This document shows positions 43,836 to 52,697 of a DNA stretch of 64,000 nucleotides, one piece after another (position 1 is the first letter of the stretch; every line of letters starts with the position of its first letter). The stretch spans positions 10,149 through 74,148 of the forward strand of contig CBFIHA010000005.1 of assembly GCA_965662195.1 (NCBI GenBank), given 5' to 3'. The notes below the pieces were generated by a model. That model did not search any database. It had not been told where the DNA came from and was given only the letters and a program-made list of their open reading frames with translations. Origin of the DNA: UBA1268 sp965662195. Lineage in GTDB: Bacteria > Planctomycetota > Planctomycetia > Pirellulales > UBA1268. A program made the position numbers and the translations under genes.

Positions 43836-45140
43836 TCAGCCAATGTCGAGGAAGGGGTCGCAGGGAGCCTCGGCATCAATTCCGAGGAGCTTTCGTAGGT
43901 CGGCAAGTTCGGCATCGTTGAGCGGCACGAAGACGACCGGGTCCTGAACCATCTTGGGGTCGAGCAACCGGTAGCCGACCACCTTGGAGCCTTGGATGAT
44001 CGGCCGCCGCCCGTAGCCATACATCATGTTGTCGACCTTCTCAAGGAAGTCGCCCAGTGTGATGGCTGCTGGTCGGGGTTTTCGGATGTAGAACAGTTCA
44101 ATGACGTTCCGCCAGAAGTGCGGCACAAACTTGAGGCCGACGTCGGCGTGGCCGACGCAGTCGCGGTTGGTGCCGGCGATCAGAGTCGGTAGTCGCTCGA
44201 GCGAGACTGATTGCTCGCGGCAGAGCCGGGTCATCTGCCGGCCCAGGTTGATCATGAAGTCAGCGCTGTAACAGTCGTCACAGATGATTGTCAGTTCGCC
44301 AAGATCGACAGACTCCGCTCCGGCCTTGGCTGCTGTCACCAGCGTCTCAGCCAGCCGGTTCACGGGAATGTGATAGCTCTGGATCTCCTCCGGCAGGCCG
44401 TGCCCCAGCACGATCACGGTGGTCGGGCCACTGCCGGGGCGGGCCGCGGCCGCCACGGCTTCGAGGAAGGCATCGCCCACCTCGGCAAGTGTCTGCGTTG
44501 GCTCGGTCTTTTTGAAGATTGTCGCCGTGCAGTGGTAGGCCTGCGCCAGGGCGGAGATTTCCCGGGGATCGAGTCCGTGGTCGGGGTCGAGCAGGCCGAT
44601 CAAGGACTGGCCCGGTCCGATCACTGGGACAGCGGCGACGGCCGCCCGCCTGGCCTCGATGAACTCCGCGAGTTTGACTAGGCGATTCTGCCGCTGCTCG
44701 GCGGACAGGTCGGCCAACTGGTCGGCGTACTGTTGGACCAGATGGTAGAGCGAGGGTTCGATTTGCCGGTACTGTTTCGGCGAGAGGGCCAGGGCCTCAG
44801 CCACGGCGGGGGATTCGTGCTGCTGAAAGCTGTCAAAGTCGGCGGCCTCTGCTGACCAGGGGGCGATCAAGATCGCCGCGGCTGCAAGGCGGCGGGCTAG
44901 CTGTCCGTGGAAAAAGCCCTCCATGGCCCTTGCCCGCGCATGCGGGCGAACAACAGTCCACTTGGGCAATACCCGAAGACGCCAAGGGTTTTCGGGGTTG
45001 CCAGTCGCCGCATCCTGCGGCGGCAGACGATCTCCACAGTCTGCTAACGGGGCCGCTGCGGCGAATGCGGGCGGGGCGGTGGCGGATGGGGGCATGGGCT
45101 GTGATCGCTGACGGTGGGGGAAAAACAAAAAGTTGAGCAT
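43836..45140 (-). CDS. Secreted caspase-like (clan CD) hydrolase with an inserted repeat element
   Basis: From ATG 45140 the protein has 434 residues. Residues about 32-80 are translated repeat element, and a signal peptide-like LARRLAAAAILIAPWSAEA follows directly. The mature part has a His in VIVLGHG (residue 247) and a Cys in IICDDCYSADF (residue 290). This order and spacing are seen in caspase/metacaspase-like cysteine peptidases. GGAGG lies 5 bases before ATG 45140. A second start inside the element (44924) would give 362 residues with the signal at the N-terminus. The gene diverges from imuA. Peptidase activity is inferred. Confidence 0.7.
   Translation of the reverse strand: MLNFLFFPHRQRSQPMPPSATAPPAFAAAAPLADCGDRLPPQDAATGNPENPWRLRVLPKWTVVRPHARARAMEGFFHGQLARRLAAAAILIAPWSAEAADFDSFQQHESPAVAEALALSPKQYRQIEPSLYHLVQQYADQLADLSAEQRQNRLVKLAEFIEARRAAVAAVPVIGPGQSLIGLLDPDHGLDPREISALAQAYHCTATIFKKTEPTQTLAEVGDAFLEAVAAAARPGSGPTTVIVLGHGLPEEIQSYHIPVNRLAETLVTAAKAGAESVDLGELTIICDDCYSADFMINLGRQMTRLCREQSVSLERLPTLIAGTNRDCVGHADVGLKFVPHFWRNVIELFYIRKPRPAAITLGDFLEKVDNMMYGYGRRPIIQGSKVVGYRLLDPKMVQDPVVFVPLNDAELADLRKLLGIDAEAPCDPFLDIG
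44897..45047 (-). repeat. Interspersed palindromic element, copy B (inside the caspase-like gene)
   Basis: The 151-base element reads TTAGCAGACTGTGGA at one end and TCCACGGACAGCTAG at the other on the minus strand. It contains hairpins 3 and 2 and an extra GCCCGC-GCAT-GCGGGC module in place of the hairpin 1 core. Its length keeps the gene in frame (about 49 codons). A 59-base central stretch differs from copy C in imuA at only 3 positions, so the two are recent relatives. Confidence 0.8.
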
Positions 45141-45168
45141 AGCAGCCTCCGCTGAATTGGCTGGCGAC

Positions 45169-45201
45169 TTGACAGGTGGTTTTCCGAACACTACTGTACG
45201 G
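45169..45201 (+). promoter_or_regulatory. imuA promoter with a palindrome over the -10
   Basis: TTGACA (45169-45174) and TACTGT (45192-45197) are separated by 17 bases, a good sigma-70-type promoter, 39 bases before the imuA ATG. An 18-base near-palindrome CCGAACACTACTGTACGG (45184-45201) covers the -10; its pattern is CCGnACAnTAnTGTnCGG. Such a position fits a repressor site, and a LexA-type SOS operator is the natural guess for this cassette. The motif used by this organism's LexA is not known to me. Confidence 0.55.
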
Positions 45202-45235
45202 AAACACACTCTCTCTTGCGGGCTGACCGATTGCC

Positions 45236-46372
45236 ATGTCATCCGTTATCGCCACTCCCAGTTTTCGGTCCGGTCCCCATCAGCTGCACGACCGTGTCCG
45301 GTCGCTTGAGCGGCTCTGCCGCCAGGCGAACGGCGGGCAGGCTGCCCCGGCTGCGGTGGCGGCTCTGGGGCGGACCATCATCAGCAGCGGGCTGCCATCA
45401 CTTGACCGGCTCTTACCTCACGGAGGGATTCGGCTGGGCAGTCTCATCGACTGGCTGGAACCCGCTGCCGAATCGGGCATCGAAATGGCTGCCGGTGCGG
45501 CTGCCTTTGCCCTGGCGGTTGCCGTCAGGCTGCAAGCCGCCGACAGCCTGCCGGCGAGCCGACCCATCGTGGTTGTTGACCGGGGCGGCCGGTTTTACCC
45601 GCCGGCGGTACTGCCCTGGCTGGTATCGGCCGAGCAGACGGCCCGGCACGGCGAGGCGGCAGCCAATCGACGGCAGCGGCGGGTGGCCGGTGCCGTGGCA
45701 TCACGGCGAAACCACCGACGAGAGCATGATGGTACCCGTGCGGATCGACGGCTTTATGTCATCCGGCCGGACAGTGAAGCAGACGAGATGTGGGCGATTG
45801 ACCAGGCGTTGCGATGCCCCGGGGTGGCGGCGGTGGTCGGCTGGCCGCAGCAGGTTGCAGCAACGCCGCAGCGACGCTGGCAACTCGCCGCAAAGGCCAG
45901 CGGTGTAGTGGGGCTGTTTGTGCGGCCGGCCGTGGCGCGGCATCAGCCCACCTGGTCTGAGGTTCGCGTGCAGGTGCAGCCTGCCGGTCCGGCCGAGCTT
46001 GCGAACGATTCGGCTGGCAGGCGGTGGATAAAGTCGGCTGCCGCAGGATGCGGCGACCAGCAACCTCAAAAATTGGCAGGTTTTCCGGGTGTTGCTCAAG
46101 TGGACTGTTGTTCGCCCGCATACGCGGGCAAGGGCCATGGAGGACTTTTTCCAGGGACCGTTAGCCCTTCCAGTTGGATCGACGTGCGGGCCTATCGGCT
46201 GGTGCGGGTCGGTGGTGGCTGGGAGGCCGCGACCGCGGTGGCGGAGCCGGCCACTGAATGTCTGCTCGACCTGACGAGTGGCCGAGAATGCCCCTGTCCC
46301 GCCGGCACGTCGTCGCAGCCCAACTGGAGCAGACAATCCAACTGGAAGGGGCTGGCATGCCGCGCATCATGA
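45236..46372 (+). CDS. imuA: ImuA-like mutasome protein with an in-frame repeat insertion
   Basis: ImuA (RecA/SulA-like) works with ImuB and DnaE2 in damage-induced mutagenesis. The 378-residue protein has the ImuA-type N-terminal half (ALGRTIISSGLPSLDRLLPHGGIRLGSLIDWL), followed by a region rich in Arg. Residues 260-309 are encoded by a copy of the palindromic element (see 46013-46164), and WIDVRAYRLVRVGGGWEA follows. Without it the protein would be 328 residues. No stop is introduced. The last 16 bases overlap imuB, so the cassette is coupled. Assignment rests on gene order and the ImuB and DnaE2 neighbours as well as motifs. Confidence 0.8.
   Translation: MSSVIATPSFRSGPHQLHDRVRSLERLCRQANGGQAAPAAVAALGRTIISSGLPSLDRLLPHGGIRLGSLIDWLEPAAESGIEMAAGAAAFALAVAVRLQAADSLPASRPIVVVDRGGRFYPPAVLPWLVSAEQTARHGEAAANRRQRRVAGAVASRRNHRREHDGTRADRRLYVIRPDSEADEMWAIDQALRCPGVAAVVGWPQQVAATPQRRWQLAAKASGVVGLFVRPAVARHQPTWSEVRVQVQPAGPAELANDSAGRRWIKSAAAGCGDQQPQKLAGFPGVAQVDCCSPAYAGKGHGGLFPGTVSPSSWIDVRAYRLVRVGGGWEAATAVAEPATECLLDLTSGRECPCPAGTSSQPNWSRQSNWKGLACRAS
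46013..46164 (+). repeat. Interspersed palindromic element, copy C (inside imuA)
   Basis: The element begins CTGGCAGGCGGTGGA and ends CCAGGGACCGTTAG. It contains hairpin 3 (GCCGCAGGATGCGGC), a degenerate hairpin 2 and the extra GCCCGC-ATAC-GCGGGC module shared with copy B. It adds 50 codons (46013-46162) to imuA. An alternative junction using the direct repeat TGGAT (46025-46029 and 46175-46179) also gives exactly 150 bases. Confidence 0.8.
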
Positions 46373-48093
46373 CTATCTGGCTACCGCGTTGGCCGGTGCA
46401 GCGGATCCTGGTGGAGCAGCCGGGTCTCAGGCCGCAGCCGGTCTTCGTCTGTCGGCGGAATCATCGTGGCCTGCTGACGGTTGCCGCGTGGGCCTGGGCC
46501 ATGCCGCCGGCAAGGCCTGCTGGTCGGCGGCCAGTCATCGAGCCGGGCATGTCGCTGGCCGAGGCGATGGCGGTGCTAGCGTCGGCTTACGGATCGCGGT
46601 CCTGTCGGACGGCCCATGTCGCCGACGAGGACGCCGTTGGCGATCGGCAGGCACTCGAAACACTGGCCCGCTGGTCCCGCCGGTTTGCGCCGGTGGTGGC
46701 GGTCGGGCCGTCCCCGCTTGGTGGTGCAGCAGGCAGGCTGGCGGCTTCGGAGGTGGACACTGCCGCGAGTGACTGCCTGCAGCTTGATGTGACTGGCACG
46801 GCCCATTTTTTTGGTGGCGAGCCGGGACTCGCCCGGACGGCGGCCTGGACCCTGGCTGCCCGGGGGCTGCACGCCCGGGTTGCCATCGCCGACACCCCGG
46901 CTGCTTCGTGGGCAGCGGCTCGGCACACCGCTGCGGTGGCTGCGGCATGCATTCAGCAGCCGGTGCGGCGGCAGGGGCACTGGCTGAACCGTCAGCAGCG
47001 GTGGGTGGTGGTGCCGCCGGGGCAGCAGCGGCAGCTGCTTGCCGGGCTGCCACTGACGGCATTGCGACTGCCTGCCGGGGTGACCGCGGCTCTGATCGAG
47101 GTGGGGGTTGAGTCGATCGGCCACCTGCTGCAGCTGTCGCGGGCGAGCCTGCGGCAGCGGTTCGACCGGCTGGTGACGTTGCGGCTGGCAGCATTTCTGG
47201 GCGAGGCGGCTGAGCCGTTGCAGCCTCCGGATGGTGATCCACTGCCCACCTCCAGCTATGCCTTTGATCTGCCGGTGCTCAGCTGTGACCTTACCAGTGA
47301 CGATCTGCCGGCATTATGCGACCGGCTTGTCAGGGCCTGTTTGGGGCCCCTGGCTGTTATGGGCAAAGGAGTCACCGGCCTGCAGGTGCGGCTGAATGGT
47401 GGAGGCAGCCGGCCACCGACGGTGATCGACGTCGGGCTGTTTCGGCCGGCAGCGTCAGCGGCACATCTGGTTGAACTGATCATACTGCGGCTGAGCCGCA
47501 CCCGGCTGCCGCGCGAGCTCGCCGGTGTGACGGTCGAGGTGGTGTCGGCCGCCCCCCTGCCCTGTCGGCAACAGCTGCTGTTCGACACCCCCGATTCAGC
47601 AGCAGCGGTTCAGGCAGGGCCACAGGTAGCCGGCCTGCTCGATCGGCTGGCCAGCCGACTCGGCCGGGCGGCGGTGGTCGAGCCGCGGCTGTTGGCCGAT
47701 GCCCAACCCGAGGTGGCCTGGGCAGCGGTGCCGGTTGCGGGGGTCGCCGGTTTGCCTCCGGCCCGGATAGCCGGTGGCCGGGCCGGCAAGGCGGGGGCAG
47801 CAGGAGCTGCTTCGGCTGGCGGCTCGTGCCGGCCAACCTTCATCCTGCCCCGGCCGCAGCCGCTGGAGGTGCTGGCGGTCGCGCCTGAGGGGCCACCGGT
47901 GCGATTCCGCTGGCGAGGGCGGCTGCATGACGTGGCCCGGGTCCGTGGGCCAGAACGGATCGAAACGGCCTGGTGGCGGGGGCCGACGGTGCGGCGGGAC
48001 TATTACATCGTCGAGACCGGTGGCGGCGGTCGCTTCTGGCTGTTCCGTGGCCTACGGCAACAGACCTGGTTTTTGCACGGGACGTTCGGCTGA
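46357..48093 (+). CDS. imuB: ImuB, inactive Y-family polymerase-like protein
   Basis: ImuB links DnaE2 to the beta clamp. The 578-residue protein begins MPRIMTIWLPRWPVQRILVEQ, where the active Y-family polymerases have the metal-binding D-x-x-F; the acidic residues are absent, as is normal for ImuB. Palm- and finger-like regions follow (LDVTGTAHFFGGE, RVAIADTPAASWAAA). The C-terminus carries the usual ImuB tail with aromatic residues (RRDYYIVET, FWLFR). GGAAGG precedes ATG 46357, which lies inside the imuA 3' end. DnaE2 starts 20 bases after its stop. Confidence 0.88.
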   Translation: MPRIMTIWLPRWPVQRILVEQPGLRPQPVFVCRRNHRGLLTVAAWAWAMPPARPAGRRPVIEPGMSLAEAMAVLASAYGSRSCRTAHVADEDAVGDRQALETLARWSRRFAPVVAVGPSPLGGAAGRLAASEVDTAASDCLQLDVTGTAHFFGGEPGLARTAAWTLAARGLHARVAIADTPAASWAAARHTAAVAAACIQQPVRRQGHWLNRQQRWVVVPPGQQRQLLAGLPLTALRLPAGVTAALIEVGVESIGHLLQLSRASLRQRFDRLVTLRLAAFLGEAAEPLQPPDGDPLPTSSYAFDLPVLSCDLTSDDLPALCDRLVRACLGPLAVMGKGVTGLQVRLNGGGSRPPTVIDVGLFRPAASAAHLVELIILRLSRTRLPRELAGVTVEVVSAAPLPCRQQLLFDTPDSAAAVQAGPQVAGLLDRLASRLGRAAVVEPRLLADAQPEVAWAAVPVAGVAGLPPARIAGGRAGKAGAAGAASAGGSCRPTFILPRPQPLEVLAVAPEGPPVRFRWRGRLHDVARVRGPERIETAWWRGPTVRRDYYIVETGGGGRFWLFRGLRQQTWFLHGTFG

Positions 48094-48113
48094 AAGCTGA
48101 AGAGGTGATCGAG

Positions 48114-51100
48114 ATGGCCCAGCCAGTGAATGACTGCGGCGGCTATGCCGAGCTGCACTGCACCAGCAATTTTTCCTTCCTCCAGGGCGGTTCGCATCCG
48201 GAGGAGCTGGTGGCCCGGGCGGCGGCACTCGGCTACGCCGCAGTGGCCATCACCGACCGGGCCAGCCTGTCGGGGATCGTGCGGGCCCATGCCGCTGCCA
48301 AGGAGGCGGGCATCAAGCTGATTGTCGGGGCGGTGGTCGAGCCGGTCGATGCGGTGCCGCTGGTACTGTGGGTCGCCAATGCTACCGGCTATGCCAATCT
48401 CTGCCGGCTGCTGACAGCCGGGCTGATGAAGCACGAGCCGCCACGGCAGGGATATGAGAACCAGCCGACGGCATGGTCCGGCGGTGACGATACCGGCTGC
48501 CGGCTGACCGCCGATGAGGTTGCCGCTCATGCTGAAGGGCTCCTGGCCGGGCTGCCACTGGCCCGGCTGCCCGCCACGGACGAGCCGGCGGTCACGGCCA
48601 TTCGAGCCTGGCAGGAACGGCTGGGCGACAGGCTCTACGGCCTGGCTGAGGTGGCCCGTGAAGGAGACGACCACGAGCGGCTGGCGGCCTTTGCCCGGCT
48701 CGGCCACTGCACCCGGCTGCCATTGGTGGCGGCAGGTGATGTCCGCTACCACGACCGCAGCCGGCAGCCGCTTCATGACGCCCTGGCTGCGGTGCGACAC
48801 GGCGGTACGGTCGAGGCGGTGCGGGCCCGGCTGCTGGCCAACGGTGAGCGGCATCTGCAGGAGCCCGAGCGGATCGATGACCGCTTTGCCGGCCTGCCGG
48901 GGGCAGTGGCCCGCACGCTTGAGGTGGCCGACCGCTGCCATTTCTCACTCGATGAACTCCGCTATGAATATCCCGATGCCAGTGTGCCGGCCGGCCGGAC
49001 GCCGGGGGCATACCTGGCCGAGTTGAGCTGGAAGGGGGCCCGCCAACGGTATCCCAACGGGATACCAATGAAGGTGGCTGACCTTCTCGAGCATGAGCTG
49101 GCGCTTGTCACGGAGCTGGGCTATGAGGCCTACTTCCTCACGGTCTTTGACCTGGTGCGATTCGCCCGCCGGCGAGGCATTCTCTGCCAGGGGCGTGGGT
49201 CGGCGGCCAACTCGGCCATCTGCTACTGCCTGGGTATCACCTCGGTCGATCCTGCCCGGATGAGTGTGCTGTTTGAGCGATTTGTCAGCCGGGAACGGCA
49301 GGAGGCCCCCGATATCGACATCGATTTTGAGCATCATCGGCGGGAGGAAGTGCTGCAGTATCTCTATGACACCTATGGCCGCATGCGGGCGGCCATGACC
49401 GCCGAGGTGATCTGCTATCGGCTGCGGTCGGCTGTTCGGGATCTGGCCAAGGTGCTCGGCTTTTCCCTCGACCGGGTTGAGCGACTGGCCCGGGTGCTCG
49501 ATGCAGGGGACACGCTTGAGCATCTGCCCGGCCGGCTGGCCGAGGCGGGGCTCGACCCGGCCAGTGAGGCCGGCAGCCGGTTGGTGACCCTGGCTGGTCA
49601 GCTGGTCAGCTTTCCCAGGCATCTTGGCCAGCATGTCGGGGGCATGGTGATGACCCGAGGCGACCTCTGCGAGCTGGTGCCGATTCAGCCGGCCACCATG
49701 ACTGGCCGGACCGTCATCCAGTGGGATAAGAACGACCTCGACGAACTTGGCATGTTGAAGGTGGACTGTCTGGCGCTCGGCATGCTGACGGCAATCCGGC
49801 GGGCCTTCGACCTGGTGGAACAGGCCGGTGGCCCCCAGCTGACGCTGGCCACCGTGCCGGCAGAGGATCCGGCCGTCTATGAGATGGTGTCGCGGGCCGA
49901 CACCGTCGGGGTGTTCCAGATCGAGAGCCGGGCCCAGCGGACCATGCTGCCCCGGCTGAAGCCGGCCTGCTTCTATGACCTGGTGATCGAAGTGGCGATC
50001 GTGCGGCCGGGGCCGATTCAGGGGGACATGGTTCACCCCTACCTGCGGCGGCGGCAGGGGGATGAGCCGGTGCACTATCCCAACCGGGCGATCCGGGAGG
50101 TGCTGGAGAAGACGCTCGGGGTGCCGCTGTTCCAGGAGCAGGCGATGCGACTGGCGGTGGTGGCGGCCGGCTTCACCCCGGGGGAGGCAGATCAGCTGCG
50201 CCGGGCGATGGGAGCCTGGCGACGTCCGGGTGTGATCGACGAGTTTCACCGCCGGCTGGTCGACGGCATGCTGTCCCGTGGGCTTTCGCGGACCTTTGCC
50301 GAGCAGGTCTTCCAGCAGCTGAGGGGCTTTGGCGAATATGGCTTTCCCGAGTCGCATGCCGCCAGCTTCGCCCTGCTGGTCTATGTGTCGGCCTGGCTGA
50401 AGCGGCACCATCCGGCCGCATTCACGGCGGCCCTGCTCGGCAGCCAGCCGATGGGTTTCTATGCCCCCGCCCAACTGGTGCGAGATGCGCGGGAGCATGG
50501 GGTGGTCGTCCTGCCGGTCTGCGTACAGGCCAGTGGCTGGCAGGCAACGCTGGAAGTTGACGGAAAGGGGGATGAGGCCGACATCTCGCAACCGGCGATC
50601 CGGCTGGGGCTGGAGCAGGTGCATGGACTGGGCGAAACGGCCGGCCGGCGGATTGAGCAGGTCCGGCGGGCCGGACCGTTTGCCAGTGTCGATGATCTTT
50701 CGCGGCGGTGCCGGCTCGACCGTGATGAGCTGCTGCATCTGGCCCGAGCCGGAGCCCTGAAGAGCCTGGCTGCCGACCGACGGCAGGCGGTCTGGCGGGC
50801 AATGCAGCGGCAGCCCGAGCCGGGCAGCATGCCACTGTTTGAGGCGGTGGACGGTGGGCTGCTGCCAGCTGAGCCTGGTGCGACAGCTGCAGAGCCTGGC
50901 CTGCCACCGGCTACTCCGCTGCAGGAGGTGATTGCCGACTATCGCACAGCAGGGCTGTCGCTGACGGCCCACCCACTGCAGTTTGCCCGTCGTCAGCTGG
51001 CCCGGGAGGGCGTGGTCACAGCGGCCGTCGCTACGGCTCTGCCCGAGGGCCGACGGGTCAAAGTCGCCGGGGTGGTGCTTTCACGGCAGCGGCCGGCCAC

Positions 51101-51371
51101 CGCGAAGGGCACGATCTTTCTGTCGATCGAGGACGAGAGCGGGGTGGCCAATGTCGTGGTGCGAACGGCGGTCTGGCAGCAGTGCGGACCGCAGGATCGC
51201 CGGGCAGCGGCTCTGCTAGTGGAAGGGCGGGTGCAGCGGCGCGGGGCGGTAGTGCATCTGCTGGCAACGCGGCTGACCGCCTGTCAGACCCCGGCCGAAT
51301 CGTCTCCTGGCCAGGCCGAATGTGAGCCACTGGTCGCCGGTCTGCCCCAGATGTCACGGGATTTCTGCTGA
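48114..51371 (+). CDS. dnaE2: Error-prone DNA polymerase DnaE2
   Basis: The C-family polymerase carries out error-prone synthesis past damage with ImuB. The 1085-residue protein has a PHP domain (ELHCTSNFSFLQGGSHPEELV) and a polymerase core with catalytic Asp residues in APDIDIDFEHHRR. The fingers/tau region has LGQHVGGMVMTRGDL and VEVAIVRPGPIQGDMVHPY, and a C-terminal OB fold (VKVAGVVLSRQRPA) is present. It lacks the C-terminal tau-binding part of replicative DnaE1. ATG 48114 lies after AGAGG. It is the third gene of the imuA-imuB-dnaE2 cassette. Confidence 0.95.
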   Translation: MAQPVNDCGGYAELHCTSNFSFLQGGSHPEELVARAAALGYAAVAITDRASLSGIVRAHAAAKEAGIKLIVGAVVEPVDAVPLVLWVANATGYANLCRLLTAGLMKHEPPRQGYENQPTAWSGGDDTGCRLTADEVAAHAEGLLAGLPLARLPATDEPAVTAIRAWQERLGDRLYGLAEVAREGDDHERLAAFARLGHCTRLPLVAAGDVRYHDRSRQPLHDALAAVRHGGTVEAVRARLLANGERHLQEPERIDDRFAGLPGAVARTLEVADRCHFSLDELRYEYPDASVPAGRTPGAYLAELSWKGARQRYPNGIPMKVADLLEHELALVTELGYEAYFLTVFDLVRFARRRGILCQGRGSAANSAICYCLGITSVDPARMSVLFERFVSRERQEAPDIDIDFEHHRREEVLQYLYDTYGRMRAAMTAEVICYRLRSAVRDLAKVLGFSLDRVERLARVLDAGDTLEHLPGRLAEAGLDPASEAGSRLVTLAGQLVSFPRHLGQHVGGMVMTRGDLCELVPIQPATMTGRTVIQWDKNDLDELGMLKVDCLALGMLTAIRRAFDLVEQAGGPQLTLATVPAEDPAVYEMVSRADTVGVFQIESRAQRTMLPRLKPACFYDLVIEVAIVRPGPIQGDMVHPYLRRRQGDEPVHYPNRAIREVLEKTLGVPLFQEQAMRLAVVAAGFTPGEADQLRRAMGAWRRPGVIDEFHRRLVDGMLSRGLSRTFAEQVFQQLRGFGEYGFPESHAASFALLVYVSAWLKRHHPAAFTAALLGSQPMGFYAPAQLVRDAREHGVVVLPVCVQASGWQATLEVDGKGDEADISQPAIRLGLEQVHGLGETAGRRIEQVRRAGPFASVDDLSRRCRLDRDELLHLARAGALKSLAADRRQAVWRAMQRQPEPGSMPLFEAVDGGLLPAEPGATAAEPGLPPATPLQEVIADYRTAGLSLTAHPLQFARRQLAREGVVTAAVATALPEGRRVKVAGVVLSRQRPATAKGTIFLSIEDESGVANVVVRTAVWQQCGPQDRRAAALLVEGRVQRRGAVVHLLATRLTACQTPAESSPGQAECEPLVAGLPQMSRDFC

Positions 51372-51481
51372 ACCAGCAATTCCGGTTACCCGGTGTGCCA
51401 GTTCATTTCCGCCGAACTGTTTGTGATACGTTTTGCGTCATCACTGCAGTACCAGCCGCCCGAGGATCCCCCGACATCACC

Positions 51482-52414
51482 ATGCTGCCAAGCACGATCA
51501 GCCCCGTTATCAGCACAGATTTGCCGCTCGGTCCGGCCATCCGGGGCAAGGTGCGTGACTGCTACCGGCTGGAAGGGGCCGAGGGCCCGCGGTTACTGAT
51601 CATCAGCACCGACCGCATCAGTGCGTTTGACTGGGTGCTGCCGACGCCGATTCCCGACAAGGGCAAGGTGCTGACCGCCGTGTCGGCCTTCTGGTTCGAC
51701 TGGCTGAGCCGACTGCCCGAGCCGGTGCCGCACCATCTGCTCACCACCGATGTCGATGCGATGGGGCTTCCGTCGGAAATTGACCGCGAGCCGCTACGGG
51801 GACGGTCGATGCTGGTGACCGCCGCCCAGGTGGTGCCCTTTGAGTGTGTGGTGCGGGGCTGGTTGGCTGGCTCAGGGTTGAGTGAATATCAGCAGCAGGG
51901 CACGGTCTGCGGGCTGCCGCTGCCGCCGGGGATCGAGCCGGGTGGCCGGCTGCCCGAGCCGATTTTCACACCGGCAACCAAGGCGACCGAGGGACACGAC
52001 GAAAATGTGGCGTTTACCGAAATGGTCAACGCCCTCGGTCCGCCCGCGGAGCTGCTCCGCAGCCGCAGTCTGGCGGTTTATAAGGCTGCTGCCGCCTGTG
52101 CCGCCGAGCGGGGAATCGTGCTGGCCGACACAAAGTTTGAGTGGGGCTACGACACCGCCGGCCAGCTGCTGCTGGTCGACGAGGTGCTCACCCCGGACAG
52201 TTCTCGCTTCTGGCCGGCTGCGACCGCCGGCCTGGGCCGGGTGCCCGACTCGTTCGACAAGCAGTTTGTTCGCGATTACCTCGCCAGCTGCCAGTGGGAC
52301 CGGTCAAGCCCGCCCCCTCCCCTGCCCCCGGAAATCGTCGCCCGCACCCGCGAGAAATACCTTGAGGTCTGTCGGCAGCTCACCGGCGGCCTGCCGGAGG
52401 GAATCAGAGGCTGA
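51482..52414 (+). CDS. purC: Phosphoribosylaminoimidazole-succinocarboxamide synthase
   Basis: SAICAR synthase joins CAIR and aspartate in purine synthesis. The N-terminal GKVRDCYRLEG, then ISTDRISAFDWVLPTPIPDKG, the central VVRGWLAGSGLSEYQ and TKATEGHDENV, and the late DTKFEWGYD are the family's signature segments. The length of 310 residues matches the longer (eukaryote-like) PurC form. ATG 51482 is chosen because the N-terminus then matches. A palindromic element copy (D) follows in the gap before aroC. Confidence 0.96.
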   Translation: MLPSTISPVISTDLPLGPAIRGKVRDCYRLEGAEGPRLLIISTDRISAFDWVLPTPIPDKGKVLTAVSAFWFDWLSRLPEPVPHHLLTTDVDAMGLPSEIDREPLRGRSMLVTAAQVVPFECVVRGWLAGSGLSEYQQQGTVCGLPLPPGIEPGGRLPEPIFTPATKATEGHDENVAFTEMVNALGPPAELLRSRSLAVYKAAAACAAERGIVLADTKFEWGYDTAGQLLLVDEVLTPDSSRFWPAATAGLGRVPDSFDKQFVRDYLASCQWDRSSPPPPLPPEIVARTREKYLEVCRQLTGGLPEGIRG

Positions 52415-52462
52415 CCGGTCGGCGGATCCGGCCGAGGGAGCAGTCGGCCGACCGCCCCCTGC

Positions 52463-52612
52463 TGGCGGCGGAAAATGCCAGCCATGGCCCCTACCCGCCA
52501 ATGCAGCCGCTCAACAGCTCACTCAGGCGACCCCCGAAAACGCCGAGGGTTTTCGGGGGTCGCTGCCGCTGCATGCACGCGGCGGGGAACTTTATTCACA
52601 GGCTGCTAAACT
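52463..52612 (-). repeat. Interspersed palindromic element, copy D
   Basis: This is a diverged copy between purC and aroC. Hairpin 2 is the best preserved in the window: GCGACCCCCGAAAAC (52527-52541) pairs perfectly over 15 bases with GTTTTCGGGGGTCGC (52549-52563) around a 7-base loop. Hairpin 3 is partly degenerate (CCGC...GCGG near 52566-52584). The far end is TTCACAGGCTGCTAA. It may serve as a transcription barrier after purC. Confidence 0.7.
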
Positions 52613-52697
52613 GCCACCGAATAGGAGTGGCCGCTTTGTCGGCTGACACTCCGCTGTTCTGCCGCGTTCCCCCACCCTTTGTGAGCCTGGTTTGCCG

